From Chloroflexota bacterium (GTDB lineage: Bacteria > Chloroflexota > Anaerolineae > Anaerolineales > Villigracilaceae), in contig JAIOAU010000012.1 of the NCBI GenBank assembly GCA_019873655.1, positions 18,397-82,396 of the forward strand: 64,000 bases of DNA. The letters run 5' to 3'. Every line of letters begins with the position of its first letter. The stretch's first letter is position 1. The notes beneath the pieces are model-generated. The model was not told where the DNA came from and did no database searches. It saw only the letters and a program-made list of their open reading frames with translations. A program made the position numbers and the translations under genes. Below are positions 1 to 8,730 of this stretch, piece after piece.

Positions 1-91
1 GCGTTTGCAGGTTGCCCTGGTTGAATTCGGCCATCAGGGCCTGGGCGATGTCGGTAGGGGTAATCTGACCGTGGTAGACTCGTCTTTCCAT
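1..91 (-). CDS. Partial hypothetical protein (N-terminus only)
   Basis: An open frame begins with the ATG at 91 and runs off the left edge, giving MERRVYHGQITPTDIAQALM and about ten further residues. A perfect TATAAT (104-99) stands exactly 7 nt before the ATG and there is no Shine-Dalgarno sequence, so the transcript would be leaderless. The N-terminus resembles small conserved proteins I associate with Chloroflexota, but I cannot name a function and the rest of the gene is outside the window. Confidence 0.55.
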   Translation of the reverse strand, partial: MERRVYHGQITPTDIAQALMAEFNQGNLQT

Positions 92-98
92 GAGATGG

Positions 99-104
99 AT
101 TATA
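99..104 (-). promoter_or_regulatory. -10 box of leaderless promoter
   Basis: TATAAT on the reverse strand, 7 nt upstream of the ATG at 91. No convincing -35 box is visible at 16-18 nt. The motif is part of the palindrome ATTATAAT, so a forward promoter for the SH3 gene at 177 could share it. Confidence 0.45.
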
Positions 105-176
105 ATCGCTTTGTTTGATGCAGGAAGGATTTATTTTCCACTCTGTTTACGAAATCTTGTCCTGGGAAGTTTCGAG

Positions 177-791
177 ATGCGCATTGGGTCGAAAATCGGT
201 TTGTGGCTTGTCTTTGTGTTGATTGGCGCGACGGCGCTCGTTTGGGGGCCGGCCGGTTCTCCGGCCGCGGCGCAGCAGCCGACCGGTTCGATTCCGACCG
301 TGACCGGCACGCCGACCGGCGTTTTTGCCACCGTCACGTACGAGGAGCCGATCAACGTGCGCGCCGGCCCGAGTTCGGTCTATTATCCCCGCATCGGGGC
401 TTCGCTCTATCCCGGTCAGGTCGTGCCGGTCTTGGGGCGGACGGCGGGCGGCGAATGGATTCAGATTTACTATCCGGGCGTGCCGGGCAACGTGGGCTGG
501 GTGTACGCCCCGCTGGTGACGCTTTCGCCGGGGTTCGTGCCGATTGTCGAGCCGCCGCCGACGGCGACCCCGCGCACGACGCCGACCATCGACCCGACCC
601 TGGCGGCCGCCTTCCAGGCGCCCATGACGCCGACCCGCCTGCCGACCTTCACGCCGCCGCCCGCCCTCGTGATCCCGACCTTCGAGGCCGGGGCCGGCGA
701 GAGAGGGACGGTGCCTATGGGGCTGGTCATCTTCGGTTTGCTGGGGGTGGGGTTGTTTGGGGCGCTGATTTCTTTCCTGCGCGGCCGATGA
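177..791 (+). CDS. Exported, membrane-anchored SH3-domain protein
   Basis: About 204 residues starting at ATG 177. An upstream in-frame start at 90 would place extra residues before the signal segment and is less likely. There is an N-terminal hydrophobic signal segment ending near an AAA motif, then a bacterial SH3-like domain with the usual INVRAGPS start and GWVYAPLV end. A Pro/Thr-rich linker follows, then one C-terminal TM helix and a short Arg tail. Such SH3 domains usually bind cell-envelope polymers. Function beyond envelope attachment is unknown. It converges on the IscA-like gene across a shared terminator. Confidence 0.75.
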   Translation: MRIGSKIGLWLVFVLIGATALVWGPAGSPAAAQQPTGSIPTVTGTPTGVFATVTYEEPINVRAGPSSVYYPRIGASLYPGQVVPVLGRTAGGEWIQIYYPGVPGNVGWVYAPLVTLSPGFVPIVEPPPTATPRTTPTIDPTLAAAFQAPMTPTRLPTFTPPPALVIPTFEAGAGERGTVPMGLVIFGLLGVGLFGALISFLRGR

Positions 792-806
792 GTCGTCTTG
801 CAAGTA

Positions 807-844
807 AAAACGAGGCCCGGCAGAAGACTGCCCGGCCTCGTTTT
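807..844. terminator. Bidirectional terminator
   Basis: A 17-bp stem with a single mismatch (807-823 pairs with 828-844, loop AAGA) is flanked by A-run and T-run on opposite sides. It therefore works as an intrinsic terminator for both the SH3 gene (ends 791) and the convergent IscA-like gene (ends 861). Confidence 0.85.
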
Positions 845-860
845 CTTTTGGCGGCGGAGG

Positions 861-1214
861 TCAGAGTCCGCAGGATCCGCTTTCGCAACTGCAGGGGGGC
901 AGAGCGTTCGGGTTCTCGACCAGAAATCCCTTGCCGCGGGCGTCGTCGATGAAATCGACCAGCGCGCCGCGCAGGTATTCGATGGATTGATCGTCCACCA
1001 GCAATTTGACGCCTTCGCACTCGAAGATCAAGTCGGTCGGAGAGGGGTGGTTGTCCAGGGCCATGCCGTATTGCAGCCCCGAGCAGGTGCGCCCGGCGAT
1101 GTAGAGGCGCAGGGCGTAACTTTCGTCCAGGTCGCGTTCTTTCCGCAACTGGCGCACCACCTCGGCGGCGGCGGGAGTCAGTTGGACGAGGTTGGTTTCG
1201 GCTGGGAGGGTCAT
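861..1214 (-). CDS. IscA/HesB-family iron-sulfur carrier-like protein
   Basis: 117 residues. The family core LTPAAAEVVRQL, the RTCSGLQYGMALD segment with the first ligand Cys, and the DFIDD...GFLVENPNA region are clear. The C-terminal cysteines are arranged as PCSCESGSCGL, where canonical IscA has CGCG, so the cluster geometry may differ. The start at 1214 is set by AGGAG 7 nt upstream; a longer frame from 1232 lacks a ribosome binding site. A-type carriers pass Fe-S clusters from the scaffold to apoproteins. The SUF assembly genes lie 17 kb away in this window. Confidence 0.85.
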   Translation of the reverse strand: MTLPAETNLVQLTPAAAEVVRQLRKERDLDESYALRLYIAGRTCSGLQYGMALDNHPSPTDLIFECEGVKLLVDDQSIEYLRGALVDFIDDARGKGFLVENPNALPPCSCESGSCGL

Positions 1215-1243
1215 TCGTTCTCCTGGGTGCAAAATTTTGACTT

Positions 1244-1272
1244 ATGCTATCAGGGTTGAGGGGTTTTGTCAA
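1244..1272 (-). promoter_or_regulatory. Promoter of the IscA-like gene
   Basis: TTGACA (1272-1267), a 17-nt spacer, then TAGCAT (1249-1244) on the reverse strand, followed by a leader of about 30 nt containing AGGAG before the ATG at 1214. The -35 is perfect and the -10 matches at four of six positions. Confidence 0.6.
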
Positions 1273-1306
1273 TCGGCTTTCCCGCCGCGAACCGGCGAGG
1301 CGGGGG

Positions 1307-3574
1307 TCAGAACAACTTCATCTGCTCCGGCGGTTCGAGGGGATCGGCGTCGAGCAGGGTTTTCCACTGGGCGCGGTCCAGGGTGGAGAGGGCGGCCAGG
1401 CGGCGCAACTGGCGGTATTTGAGGACGCGCCAGCCGCCCGCCCACAGACGGGCGAGGACCGGGTCGCGGGCGAGTTTGCGGCTGAGCAGACTCACCCGTC
1501 CGCCGGGCAGGACCAGGAGGCTGTTCTCGGGCGGGTAGGGGTTGCTGCGCACCAGCCGACAGGCGGCGGCCGAGGCAAGCAGGTAGAAGGCGTGGACGAG
1601 GCGGCCCTTTTCCTCCCAGGTGAGCAGACGCGCTTCGGTTTTCTGCCAGCGCGGCAGGTAGCCCAGGCGGGCGCCCAGGTGGGTGAGCATCTCGCCCGCC
1701 TGTTCCAGATCGCGCAGACGGGCGGCGGGGGCGTCTTCGGGGCGCAGTTGGTAGCGGCCCTCGCTTTCGACGGCGTAGGAGTCCAGGACGGCGCGAATCA
1801 GGGAGAGGGGCGGGGTCAGCAGGCCGGGCAGTTCGGCGTAGACGGCGGATTCGATGGCGGTTCGATCGGCGCCGGGATGTTGGTTGAGATAGTTGACGAT
1901 GACGCGCTCGACGCGGTCGGGAAGAGGGTCGTCGTTTTCCAGCTCGGGCAGGCCCCACAATCCGGTCTCGGGGTTGTCGCTGCCGCCGTGATGGATGAAG
2001 GTCGAGGATTGCAGGGCGGTCAGGATGGCGGTTTGCAGGGTGGTCAGGGCTTCTTCGCCCCAGGGCAGGAGGCCTTCCTCGGCGAGGGAGACCAGACCGG
2101 CGGCGTGAAGATGCAGGTAAGTGGCAGGTTCGCCGCGCCGGCTCAGGTAGGCGTGAATGGCCTGGCGGGCCAGGTCGGGCAGGGAGGGCGCCGGCCCGGC
2201 GGTCGCTTCCGAGGAGCGGGCTTCGCTGGTTCGGTCGGGTTCGACCCCCTCGGTCGGTTTGTGGGCGAAGGCGCGGCGTCGCCAGAGGAGGTAGAGGGGG
2301 TCGTCGGGGGTGCGCAGGGCGACGCCGCTCAGGTTCAGTCCGGCCGCCGCGGCCGCCAGCACGGCTGCGCTCAGGTAGGAGGGTTCGGGTTCGGCAATGA
2401 CGCCGAAGAACGGCGCGGACAGGGGCAGGGAGGGGGTCAGGCTCTTGAAGGCGGCGTGGAGCGCTTCGGCGTGCCAGTTCCAATCGTAGCGGCGGCGGCG
2501 CAGGACCATCTTGAACGGGGCGACGGCCTCGCGGCCCCACAGCCAGCCCGACCAGAGGGCCGAGAGCGTCCAGAAGGCCTGATTGGGGCGCGGCAGGGCG
2601 GCGATGACGGCGCTGACGTCCAGCCCTTTGAGATGAGGGGCCAGGTCGCGGGCGGGGCCTTCGAAGAGGCAGATTCCGCCGCCCGGCGGCGGCAGGTCGG
2701 GCCAGGACGTCAGCGGGACGGTGTCCGCCTCGCCGGCCCAGAGGTCCACGCCGGCCTCCAGGGCGCGCCAGACGTTGTATTCGAGGAAGCGGGGCGGGAC
2801 GGCGAGTTGTTTGGGGCGCGGCCGCTCGGTCGGATGGGGCCAGAGGGTGTTGGCCTGATCGCAGGCGGTCAGCAGGAGGGCGGTCAGGCAGCGGCGGCGG
2901 AGGGGCGGGAGGGCCAGGCCGTCCAGTTTGTTGACGATGGTCAGCAGGGCGTAGATCGGACGCGGCAGATAGACCGAGAGCGCTTCCTCGACGGCGGGCC
3001 GGTCGGGGTCGTCGAGGGCGGCGACGCGCTCGAGGGCGCGCGCCCGGTGCAGGCGCGCGGCCGCGGCGATCTGGAGCGCCCGCTGACGGTCGGTCTGTTC
3101 CGCGTCGAACTCGCCGCCTTCGCCGCACGGACAGCGGTACACGCGCCGGAGGGGCGCTTCGCCGCCGCGCTCCCAGACGAAGGCCTCGGCCGGGATGCTG
3201 CGGCGGCAGCGGACGCATTCGGTCAGGTAGAGGTCTTGCAGGTGGGTTTCGAGGCGTTCTTCGCCTTTGCGGGCGGCGGCCAGGGCGGCCAGGGCGGCCT
3301 GGAATTCGGCGCGCGGCGGCGGGTCGGCGCTCATTTCGATCAGGAAGCGCGTCACCGGGTTGTTGACGGCCACCACCAGGCGCAGACCGGCGCGGGCGGC
3401 TTCCACGGCCAGGCGGGGCGAAGCGCCGAAGGGGTCGAGCGCCAGCCCGCCCGAGGTCAGGGGCTGGGAGGCCAGGAAGGCGCTGACGATCCCGGCGGGG
3501 ACGGGCGGCAGGAAGCGCGCCAGCGGTCCGGGGCGCGGCGGTTCTTCGCCGGGCAGGTAGGCGAACGATTCCAT
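1307..3574 (-). CDS. DNA-methylase-like protein (DUF1156-type), probably divergent
   Basis: 755 residues. The N-terminus has an adenine-methylase-like motif, LDPFGAS (about 46-52), followed by AVNNPVTRFLIE, which resembles the segment after the SAM-binding loop in large DNA methylases. A four-Cys cluster (C120, C123, C148, C150) looks like a zinc ribbon, and a second conserved-looking block, RPNQAFWTLSALW, lies in the middle. A canonical NPPY/DPPY catalytic motif is not evident (NNP is the nearest), so methylation activity is uncertain. No restriction partner is adjacent. It has its own -10 box TATACT 7 nt before the ATG and is separated by 40 nt from the glycosyltransferase operon upstream. 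Confidence 0.6.
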   Translation of the reverse strand: MESFAYLPGEEPPRPGPLARFLPPVPAGIVSAFLASQPLTSGGLALDPFGASPRLAVEAARAGLRLVVAVNNPVTRFLIEMSADPPPRAEFQAALAALAAARKGEERLETHLQDLYLTECVRCRRSIPAEAFVWERGGEAPLRRVYRCPCGEGGEFDAEQTDRQRALQIAAAARLHRARALERVAALDDPDRPAVEEALSVYLPRPIYALLTIVNKLDGLALPPLRRRCLTALLLTACDQANTLWPHPTERPRPKQLAVPPRFLEYNVWRALEAGVDLWAGEADTVPLTSWPDLPPPGGGICLFEGPARDLAPHLKGLDVSAVIAALPRPNQAFWTLSALWSGWLWGREAVAPFKMVLRRRRYDWNWHAEALHAAFKSLTPSLPLSAPFFGVIAEPEPSYLSAAVLAAAAAGLNLSGVALRTPDDPLYLLWRRRAFAHKPTEGVEPDRTSEARSSEATAGPAPSLPDLARQAIHAYLSRRGEPATYLHLHAAGLVSLAEEGLLPWGEEALTTLQTAILTALQSSTFIHHGGSDNPETGLWGLPELENDDPLPDRVERVIVNYLNQHPGADRTAIESAVYAELPGLLTPPLSLIRAVLDSYAVESEGRYQLRPEDAPAARLRDLEQAGEMLTHLGARLGYLPRWQKTEARLLTWEEKGRLVHAFYLLASAAACRLVRSNPYPPENSLLVLPGGRVSLLSRKLARDPVLARLWAGGWRVLKYRQLRRLAALSTLDRAQWKTLLDADPLEPPEQMKLF

Positions 3575-3581
3575 CAGTTTT

Positions 3582-3609
3582 AGTATAACGGTTCGTCGGG
3601 AAAAAACAA
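3582..3609 (-). promoter_or_regulatory. Leaderless promoter of the methylase-like gene
   Basis: TTGTTT (3609-3604), a 16-nt spacer and TATACT (3587-3582), with the ATG at 3574 beginning 7 nt after the -10 box. No room remains for a ribosome binding site, so transcription should start at or next to the ATG. Confidence 0.55.
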
Positions 3610-3614
3610 TCCCC

Positions 3615-4286
3615 TCAGGGTTTCCAGCCGATGAAGAGGCTGTTGAGGCCCCATTGCGTCCAGAAACGCTTGCGGCGGATCCGGCGGAAACCGGCGCGCT
3701 GGAGGCGCTCGATGATTTCGGCGGCGGTCAGGTAGTATTCTTCTTCGGCGTCCATGCCGCGTTCGCCGTCCATGTCGTGGCGGGTGCCGAAGAGGCGGTC
3801 GTAGACGGCGACGACGCGGTGGACGAGGATTTCGGCCAGGGGATGGCCCATGGTGACGAGAATGTTGCCACCGGGCCGCAGACAGCGGAAGGCTTCGCTC
3901 AGTTCGAAGTCGCGCTGGGAGCGGGGGACGTGGTTGAGGTTGGCGATGAAGGTGACAGTGTCGAAGGAGGCGTCCTCGAAGGGGAAGCGGCCGCCGGGGG
4001 CGATGAGGTGCGAGGCGTCCAGCCCTTCGTAAGGATAGACGTCGATGCCGCGGCCCGCGCCCCCCAGGAAGCGCTCGATGAAGAGGTTGTGGCGGCCGCA
4101 GCCCACGTCCAGGCACTCGCCGCGCACTTCGGCGGCGCAGTAGTCGAAACGTTCGGTGCGCAGGGAGGAGAGTCCCCAGCGGTCGTCTTCGAAGAGGGTC
4201 AGGGCGCGCAGGGGAAAGGTGAGGAAGTCGAGCAGTTTTTGGGCGCGGCTGCGGCGCGGCCGAGGGAGGCGTTCAGCGTTCGTCAT
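3615..4286 (-). CDS. Class I SAM-dependent methyltransferase
   Basis: 223 residues. Motif I appears as CLDVGCGRHNLF (about 58-69), an acidic residue ends the second strand (GIDVYP), and the later motifs FDTVTFIANLNH and LRPGGNILVTMGHP are typical of the UbiE/Methyltransf_11 group. It overlaps the upstream glycosyltransferase gene by 14 nt, so it is translationally coupled to it. The likely role is methylating a glycan or lipid made by the neighbouring glycosyltransferases; the substrate cannot be read from sequence. Confidence 0.85.
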   Translation of the reverse strand: MTNAERLPRPRRSRAQKLLDFLTFPLRALTLFEDDRWGLSSLRTERFDYCAAEVRGECLDVGCGRHNLFIERFLGGAGRGIDVYPYEGLDASHLIAPGGRFPFEDASFDTVTFIANLNHVPRSQRDFELSEAFRCLRPGGNILVTMGHPLAEILVHRVVAVYDRLFGTRHDMDGERGMDAEEEYYLTAAEIIERLQRAGFRRIRRKRFWTQWGLNSLFIGWKP

Positions 4287-5196
4287 GGCGGCCGTCCTCC
4301 CCGCGGCGGTGCAGCAGACTCATGCGGATGGCCGAGAGCTGGCTGGCGATCAGGCCGATGAAGAGGCTGAGCAGGCCGGTGACGATGGCGAGCATCGAGC
4401 CGACGCTGACGCCCCGGCCCATCAGGAAGAAAGGCGTTCCCCAGATCACGCCGAAGGAGATGAAAACCAGCGCCAGCGGCAGGAAGATGCGGATGGGGTT
4501 GAAGAGCATGGCGATGTTGATGATTTCGATGAGGGTGTCCACGGCGGTGTAGGTGGTGATGGTGCTTTTGCCGCCGCGGCGTTCGCGGACGGTGATGGGG
4601 TGTTCGAGCACCAGGTTGCGCTGGTTGATAAAGATGAGGGTGATGACGTCGCTGAAGGCCATGGTATTGGGGCAGAGGGGCAGGTACGTTTGCACCAGGT
4701 CGGTGCGGTAGAGTTTGAAGCCGGAGTTGAGGTCGTAAATCGGCAGGGGCAGGAGCAGGCGCGTAAAGGCCCGGATGAGGCGCTTGCCGAGTTCGCGGTA
4801 GCGGTTGGCGCTCTTCCAGGCGCCGCGGTTGCCGACCACCAGATCGGCGTCCGTGACCAGGGCGAACTGGAACATGGCCTCGATGTCGGCGGGCGCGTGC
4901 TGGCCGTCGCCGTCGATGGTGACGACGTGGGAGGTGGCGGCGCGGGCCAGGCCGCTCTTGAGCGCGCCCCCGTAGCCTCGGTTGACCTTGTGGTGAATCA
5001 CCTCGACGAATTTTTCGTCCCGATGGGCGTCCAGGATGGCCCGGCTGCCGTCCGTCGAGCCGTCGTTGACCAGAATCAAGCGCCAGCCATTCTTGCGGCA
5101 GGCGGGGAGCAATTCGGCCAGGAAGGCTTCGAGCGAATCGGCTTCGTTGTAGATGGGGACGACGACGGTCAGGGAGGGTCGGGAGCGGATGGACAT
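4273..5196 (-). CDS. Family 2 membrane glycosyltransferase (DPM1/ArnC/GtrB-like)
   Basis: 307 residues. GT-A fold motifs are VVVPIYNEADSLEAF (N-terminus), LVNDGSTDGS, GYGGALKSGL and the DGDGQHAPADI metal-binding DxD region. A DLNSGFKLYR segment and two C-terminal TM helices follow. This architecture belongs to polyprenyl-phosphate mannose/glucose synthases that load a sugar onto a lipid carrier at the cytoplasmic face of the membrane. The neighbouring multi-TM GT-C protein is the natural user of such a lipid-linked sugar. Confidence 0.88.
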   Translation of the reverse strand: MSIRSRPSLTVVVPIYNEADSLEAFLAELLPACRKNGWRLILVNDGSTDGSRAILDAHRDEKFVEVIHHKVNRGYGGALKSGLARAATSHVVTIDGDGQHAPADIEAMFQFALVTDADLVVGNRGAWKSANRYRELGKRLIRAFTRLLLPLPIYDLNSGFKLYRTDLVQTYLPLCPNTMAFSDVITLIFINQRNLVLEHPITVRERRGGKSTITTYTAVDTLIEIINIAMLFNPIRIFLPLALVFISFGVIWGTPFFLMGRGVSVGSMLAIVTGLLSLFIGLIASQLSAIRMSLLHRRGEDGRHDER

Positions 5197-5205
5197 AGGG
5201 GAACC

Positions 5206-6906
5206 TTAACGGCGTTCCAGGAAGATGATCAGATTTTGCGGCTCGGCGTGGTCGCGGTATCTCTGCTGGATTTGAGCCAGGAGCGCCGGCTGGTCGGCGA
5301 TGACCGACCAGTTCTCGACGGTCAGGAAGGCGTAGTCGTAGTCGCCGGTCAGGAGGTCGGCGGCGATGCCGCTGTCGGCGGAGGACAGGCTGAACTGGTC
5401 GACTCCGGCCCGGGCGTCGAAATAGACGTTGAACATGCTGGCCAATTCGTTCCGGTCGGCGGCCAGCATCGGGACCTGGAGGCGGTTGGCCTCCAGGACG
5501 TAGGCGCTGATGCCGCTGTCCACGTAGAGGCGCGTGTCGGGGGCGGTTTCGATCCGATCGGCGAAGCGGGAGAACGGGTAGAAGTCGAAGCGGGAGAGGG
5601 CCTGGTTGGGGCGCTCGATGAACAGCAGACGGGCGTTGGCCAGCAGCGGCGAGACCAACAGGCCGGCCATGCAGACGAGGGGGACGACCCAGCCGTAGGG
5701 CGCTTCGCGTTTCGTGAGGAAGAGGGCTGCTAACAGGAGGGTCAACAGGAGGGGATGGAAGATGATTTCGAGGAATTGACCGAAATCTATCCCGCCGGCG
5801 TAGACGAGCGGCCGGATGGCGAAGCGCAGGGCGACGGGCAGGATCAGGGCGGCGGTCAAGAGGGCCAGCCAGCGAAGTCTGGCCGTTCGTTCGGCCGGGA
5901 GGGACATTTCGATGAATTGGGGCGCCAGCGAGGCCAGGACGGCGTACGCGGGCAGAAGATGACGGCTTTCGAAGCCCCAGATGTTGTTGGCGGTGAAGAT
6001 CAGGAAGAGAAGCCCGCCGAGCGGCAGCAGCCAGACCAGACGATAGGGCCAGGTCAGGTCGGCGGCCCTTCTCACGCCGCTCAGAACATAGAGAAGGAAG
6101 GGAATGTAGATGACGCGCAGGGCAAAGCCGGTGTACCAGTTGGTCGAATCGAGGGCGTAGTTTGCGGCGTCGAAGTGCTGCACATAGGAGGCGCGAAATT
6201 CCTGGATTTCGGCCAGCCGCCAGCCGAAGAAGGGGTCTTTGAGGACGAGGGCGCAAAGCGCGCCGTACACCACGACGCCGATGAGCGCCCCGCCCAGGAG
6301 ATGGGCGAGACGAATCCCGAATTGGCGGAGATCGAAGCGGTCCCCGGCGTCGAATCCGAGGCCGGGGAGCAGCAAGGCGGCGATCAGCATCGTCTCTTTG
6401 GTCCGCAGGCCGAGGGAGAGGACGACGCCGAGGAGAATCGGCCAGAGCACCCGCCGGGGGCGCTGACAGGAGAGCAGGTAGAAGGTCAGGGCGAGCGAAA
6501 ACAGGAAAGCCAGGGTCAGGTCCACGAAGGGCGTGCCGGCCCATTTGGCCAGGTCGGAGAGCGAGAGGAAGACGCCGACGGCCAGCAGCCCGTGCAGGGG
6601 GGTGCTTTTGTCGGAGCACAGGCGGGCGTTCAAGTAGATGAGAAAGGCGCTGGCGGCGATCAGAAAAGCCCAGTACGCCTGGACGCCGGTCAGCGGGGCG
6701 GGGGCGGCGCGGACGAAGAGCAGTTCGAGGAAGACGTGGAAATAGCGGTTGAGGATGAAGGGGTCTTTGGCGCCGGTCAGGCCGACGTTCAGGTACCACA
6801 GGACGTCCGAGGAGAGCGGCCCGCCGGGGGCAAAGCGCGTCAGCAGGCCCCACAGCAGAAGGGCGGCCAGGCCGGCCAGGAGGAGTTCGAGGCGTTTGAC
6901 TGGCAT
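5206..6906 (-). CDS. Polytopic GT-C-type glycosyltransferase-like membrane protein
   Basis: 566 residues with about ten TM helices. After the first TM comes SSDVLWYLNVGL, with an acidic residue in the first periplasmic loop as in GT-C enzymes that use polyprenyl-phosphate sugars. A LRTKETMLIAAL loop and a soluble C-terminal part of about 150 residues follow. It sits 16 nt after the alpha-glucosidase gene and 9 nt before the GT2 gene, so the three form one operon. The assignment to GT39/GT83-like enzymes is by topology and context, not by a diagnostic motif. Confidence 0.65.
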   Translation of the reverse strand: MPVKRLELLLAGLAALLLWGLLTRFAPGGPLSSDVLWYLNVGLTGAKDPFILNRYFHVFLELLFVRAAPAPLTGVQAYWAFLIAASAFLIYLNARLCSDKSTPLHGLLAVGVFLSLSDLAKWAGTPFVDLTLAFLFSLALTFYLLSCQRPRRVLWPILLGVVLSLGLRTKETMLIAALLLPGLGFDAGDRFDLRQFGIRLAHLLGGALIGVVVYGALCALVLKDPFFGWRLAEIQEFRASYVQHFDAANYALDSTNWYTGFALRVIYIPFLLYVLSGVRRAADLTWPYRLVWLLPLGGLLFLIFTANNIWGFESRHLLPAYAVLASLAPQFIEMSLPAERTARLRWLALLTAALILPVALRFAIRPLVYAGGIDFGQFLEIIFHPLLLTLLLAALFLTKREAPYGWVVPLVCMAGLLVSPLLANARLLFIERPNQALSRFDFYPFSRFADRIETAPDTRLYVDSGISAYVLEANRLQVPMLAADRNELASMFNVYFDARAGVDQFSLSSADSGIAADLLTGDYDYAFLTVENWSVIADQPALLAQIQQRYRDHAEPQNLIIFLERR

Positions 6907-6922
6907 CGGCGCGATTCCTCCG

Positions 6923-8485
6923 TCAGCGCTGCAGGGCGACCAGGACGGCGTGGGGGGCGAGCGAGTCGATCTTCTCTTGACCGGCGCTTGCCAGCAGAAT
7001 CTCCCAGTCGCCGGCGGGGGCGGAGAGGCGGGCCGGGCGGGCGGTGAAGTTGAGGGCGACCCAAACGGTCTGCGATTCGGAGCGGCGCAGGTAGGTCAGG
7101 ACGCCGGGTGGGGCGGAGAGGGGGACGAAAGCGCCGCGCCGCAGGGCGGGATGTTCACGGCGGAGGGCGATCAGGCGGCGGGTGAAGTTCAGCAGGGAAT
7201 GGGGGTCGGCTTCCTGGGCGGCGACGTTGCGGCGGGGATAATCGGGATGGACTTTGAGCCAGGGTTGGGCGCGGCTGAAGCCGGCCTGGGGCGAGTCGTC
7301 CCATTGCATCGGGCCGCGGCAGCCGTCGCGGCCTTTGTAGATCGGCCAGTAGCGCTGTCCCGGCGGGTCGAGGATTTCGCGGCGCTTGAGCGGCAGGTCG
7401 CGCATGCCGATTTCCTCGCCGTAGTAGAGGAAGGGGGTGCCGCGCAGGGTCAGCAGGAGGGCCATGGCGATGCGGGCCTGGGCGTCGTCCTCGCCGCGGC
7501 AGTAGCGGCTGGCGGCGCGCGGCAGGTCGTGGTTGCTCAGGACGGTCGTCGGCCAGACGCCGGCGGCCTCGAAGACGCGCTCGCGGGCGATGATTTTCTT
7601 CAGAATCCAGGCCGGGTTCCAGGGATAGAAGAGGGCGGCCGAGGTGAAGTCGAAACTGAAGGCGGCGTGCAGTTTGTCGGGGCCGCAGTACGAGACGACC
7701 TTTTCGAGGGTGGGCAGGTAGGTTTCGCCGACGGCGTAGCGTTCGGGGTAGGAGTCGAGCAGGGCGCGCAATTCTTGCAGGAGGGGAATCATCTCGGGCT
7801 GGTCGATGTCGTAGAGGTGGCGCTGGCGGTCGAAGCCGCGCAGGCCAAATTTGGGCGGGTTGTCGGGCAGATCGGGGTGTTTGAAGTAGGCGTTGAAGAC
7901 GTCGAGGCGGAAGCCGTCCACGCCGCGCTCGAGCCAGAAGCGGAAGACGTCCAGTTGCGCCTGGCGGACGGCCGGGTTGCGCCAGTTGACGTCGGGCTGG
8001 GCGGGGGTGAAGAGGTGCAGGTAGTACTGGCCGGTCTGCGGGTCGAAGGTCCAGGCGCGGCCGCCGAAGGCGGCCTGCCAGTTGTTCGGCTGGTCGCGCC
8101 AGATGTACCAATCGCGCTTGGGATTGGCGCGGCTGGCGCGCGATTCCTGGAACCAGGGGTGCTGGTCGGAGGTGTGGTTCATGACCATGTCGAGGATGAT
8201 CCGCAGGCCGCGGCGGTGGGCCTCCGCCACCAGCCGGTCGAAGTCGGCCAGCGAGCCGAAGCGCGGGTCGACGGCGCAGTGGTCGCTGACGTCGTAGCCG
8301 AAGTCCTTGTCGGGGGTTGGGTAGAAGGGTGAAAGCCAGAGGGCGTCTACGCCGAGGTCGCGCAAATAATCGAGTTTCTCGATGACGCCGGGCAGGTCGC
8401 CCAGGCCGTCGTCGTTGCTGTCTTTGAAGGAGCGCGGATAGATCTGGTAGATGATTCCGTCCTGCCACCAAGAATGCGATTGCAT
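6923..8485 (-). CDS. GH13 alpha-glucosidase / oligo-1,6-glucosidase-like
   Basis: 520 residues, the usual length for the family. The (beta/alpha)8 barrel starts at WWQDGIIYQIYPRSF. Catalytic residues are visible: nucleophile D195 in GFRLDVFNAY, acid/base E254 in AVGETYLP and transition-state Asp D320 in VLSNHDLPR. The QIYPRSF start and later CRGPMQWD segment fit exo-acting alpha-glucosidases better than trehalose synthase. There is no signal peptide, so it acts in the cytoplasm on short alpha-glucans. The start is preceded by GGAGG. It leads the operon with the glycosyltransferases. Confidence 0.9.
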   Translation of the reverse strand: MQSHSWWQDGIIYQIYPRSFKDSNDDGLGDLPGVIEKLDYLRDLGVDALWLSPFYPTPDKDFGYDVSDHCAVDPRFGSLADFDRLVAEAHRRGLRIILDMVMNHTSDQHPWFQESRASRANPKRDWYIWRDQPNNWQAAFGGRAWTFDPQTGQYYLHLFTPAQPDVNWRNPAVRQAQLDVFRFWLERGVDGFRLDVFNAYFKHPDLPDNPPKFGLRGFDRQRHLYDIDQPEMIPLLQELRALLDSYPERYAVGETYLPTLEKVVSYCGPDKLHAAFSFDFTSAALFYPWNPAWILKKIIARERVFEAAGVWPTTVLSNHDLPRAASRYCRGEDDAQARIAMALLLTLRGTPFLYYGEEIGMRDLPLKRREILDPPGQRYWPIYKGRDGCRGPMQWDDSPQAGFSRAQPWLKVHPDYPRRNVAAQEADPHSLLNFTRRLIALRREHPALRRGAFVPLSAPPGVLTYLRRSESQTVWVALNFTARPARLSAPAGDWEILLASAGQEKIDSLAPHAVLVALQR

Positions 8486-8552
8486 AGAAACCTCCGCTAT
8501 CTTTGCAGTATGATGACATTTTACATGAAGACAGGATTCTTGGGATAAAAGT

Positions 8553-8560
8553 GATACAAT
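8553..8560 (+). promoter_or_regulatory. Extended -10 promoter for the receiver-GAF gene
   Basis: TGATACAAT, an extended -10 element (TG, one base, TACAAT at 8555-8560), lies about 165 nt upstream of the gene at 8731. A short inverted repeat GCCAAG...CTTGGC (8661-8678) falls inside the resulting leader. No clear -35 box is seen. Confidence 0.4.
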
Positions 8561-8730
8561 ATTAAGGCTGATTTTTTATGCCGGAGCGACGGTCTCACTG
8601 GACGGGACGTTTTTACAATTTCCGCTATCGGGGCGCGAAGGTGAAATGAAAGGGAAAGACGCCAAGGAATCGCTTGGCGATTTAAAATTCCCGGCTTTTT
8701 CGCGCCCTGGCGGTTGTCAGGATAGGGTTG

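Noticed and set aside
1244..3583. Long forward open frame (779 codons) opposite the methylase-like gene
   Set aside because: It mirrors the real reverse gene, is full of Gly/Gln/Arg low-complexity sequence, and has no ribosome binding site or family motif; typical of GC-rich antisense frames.
4283..6853. Long reverse open frame of 856 codons over the GT2 and GT-C genes
   Set aside because: Pro/Arg/His-rich shadow in another frame on the same strand; the true genes have clear motifs and coupled starts.
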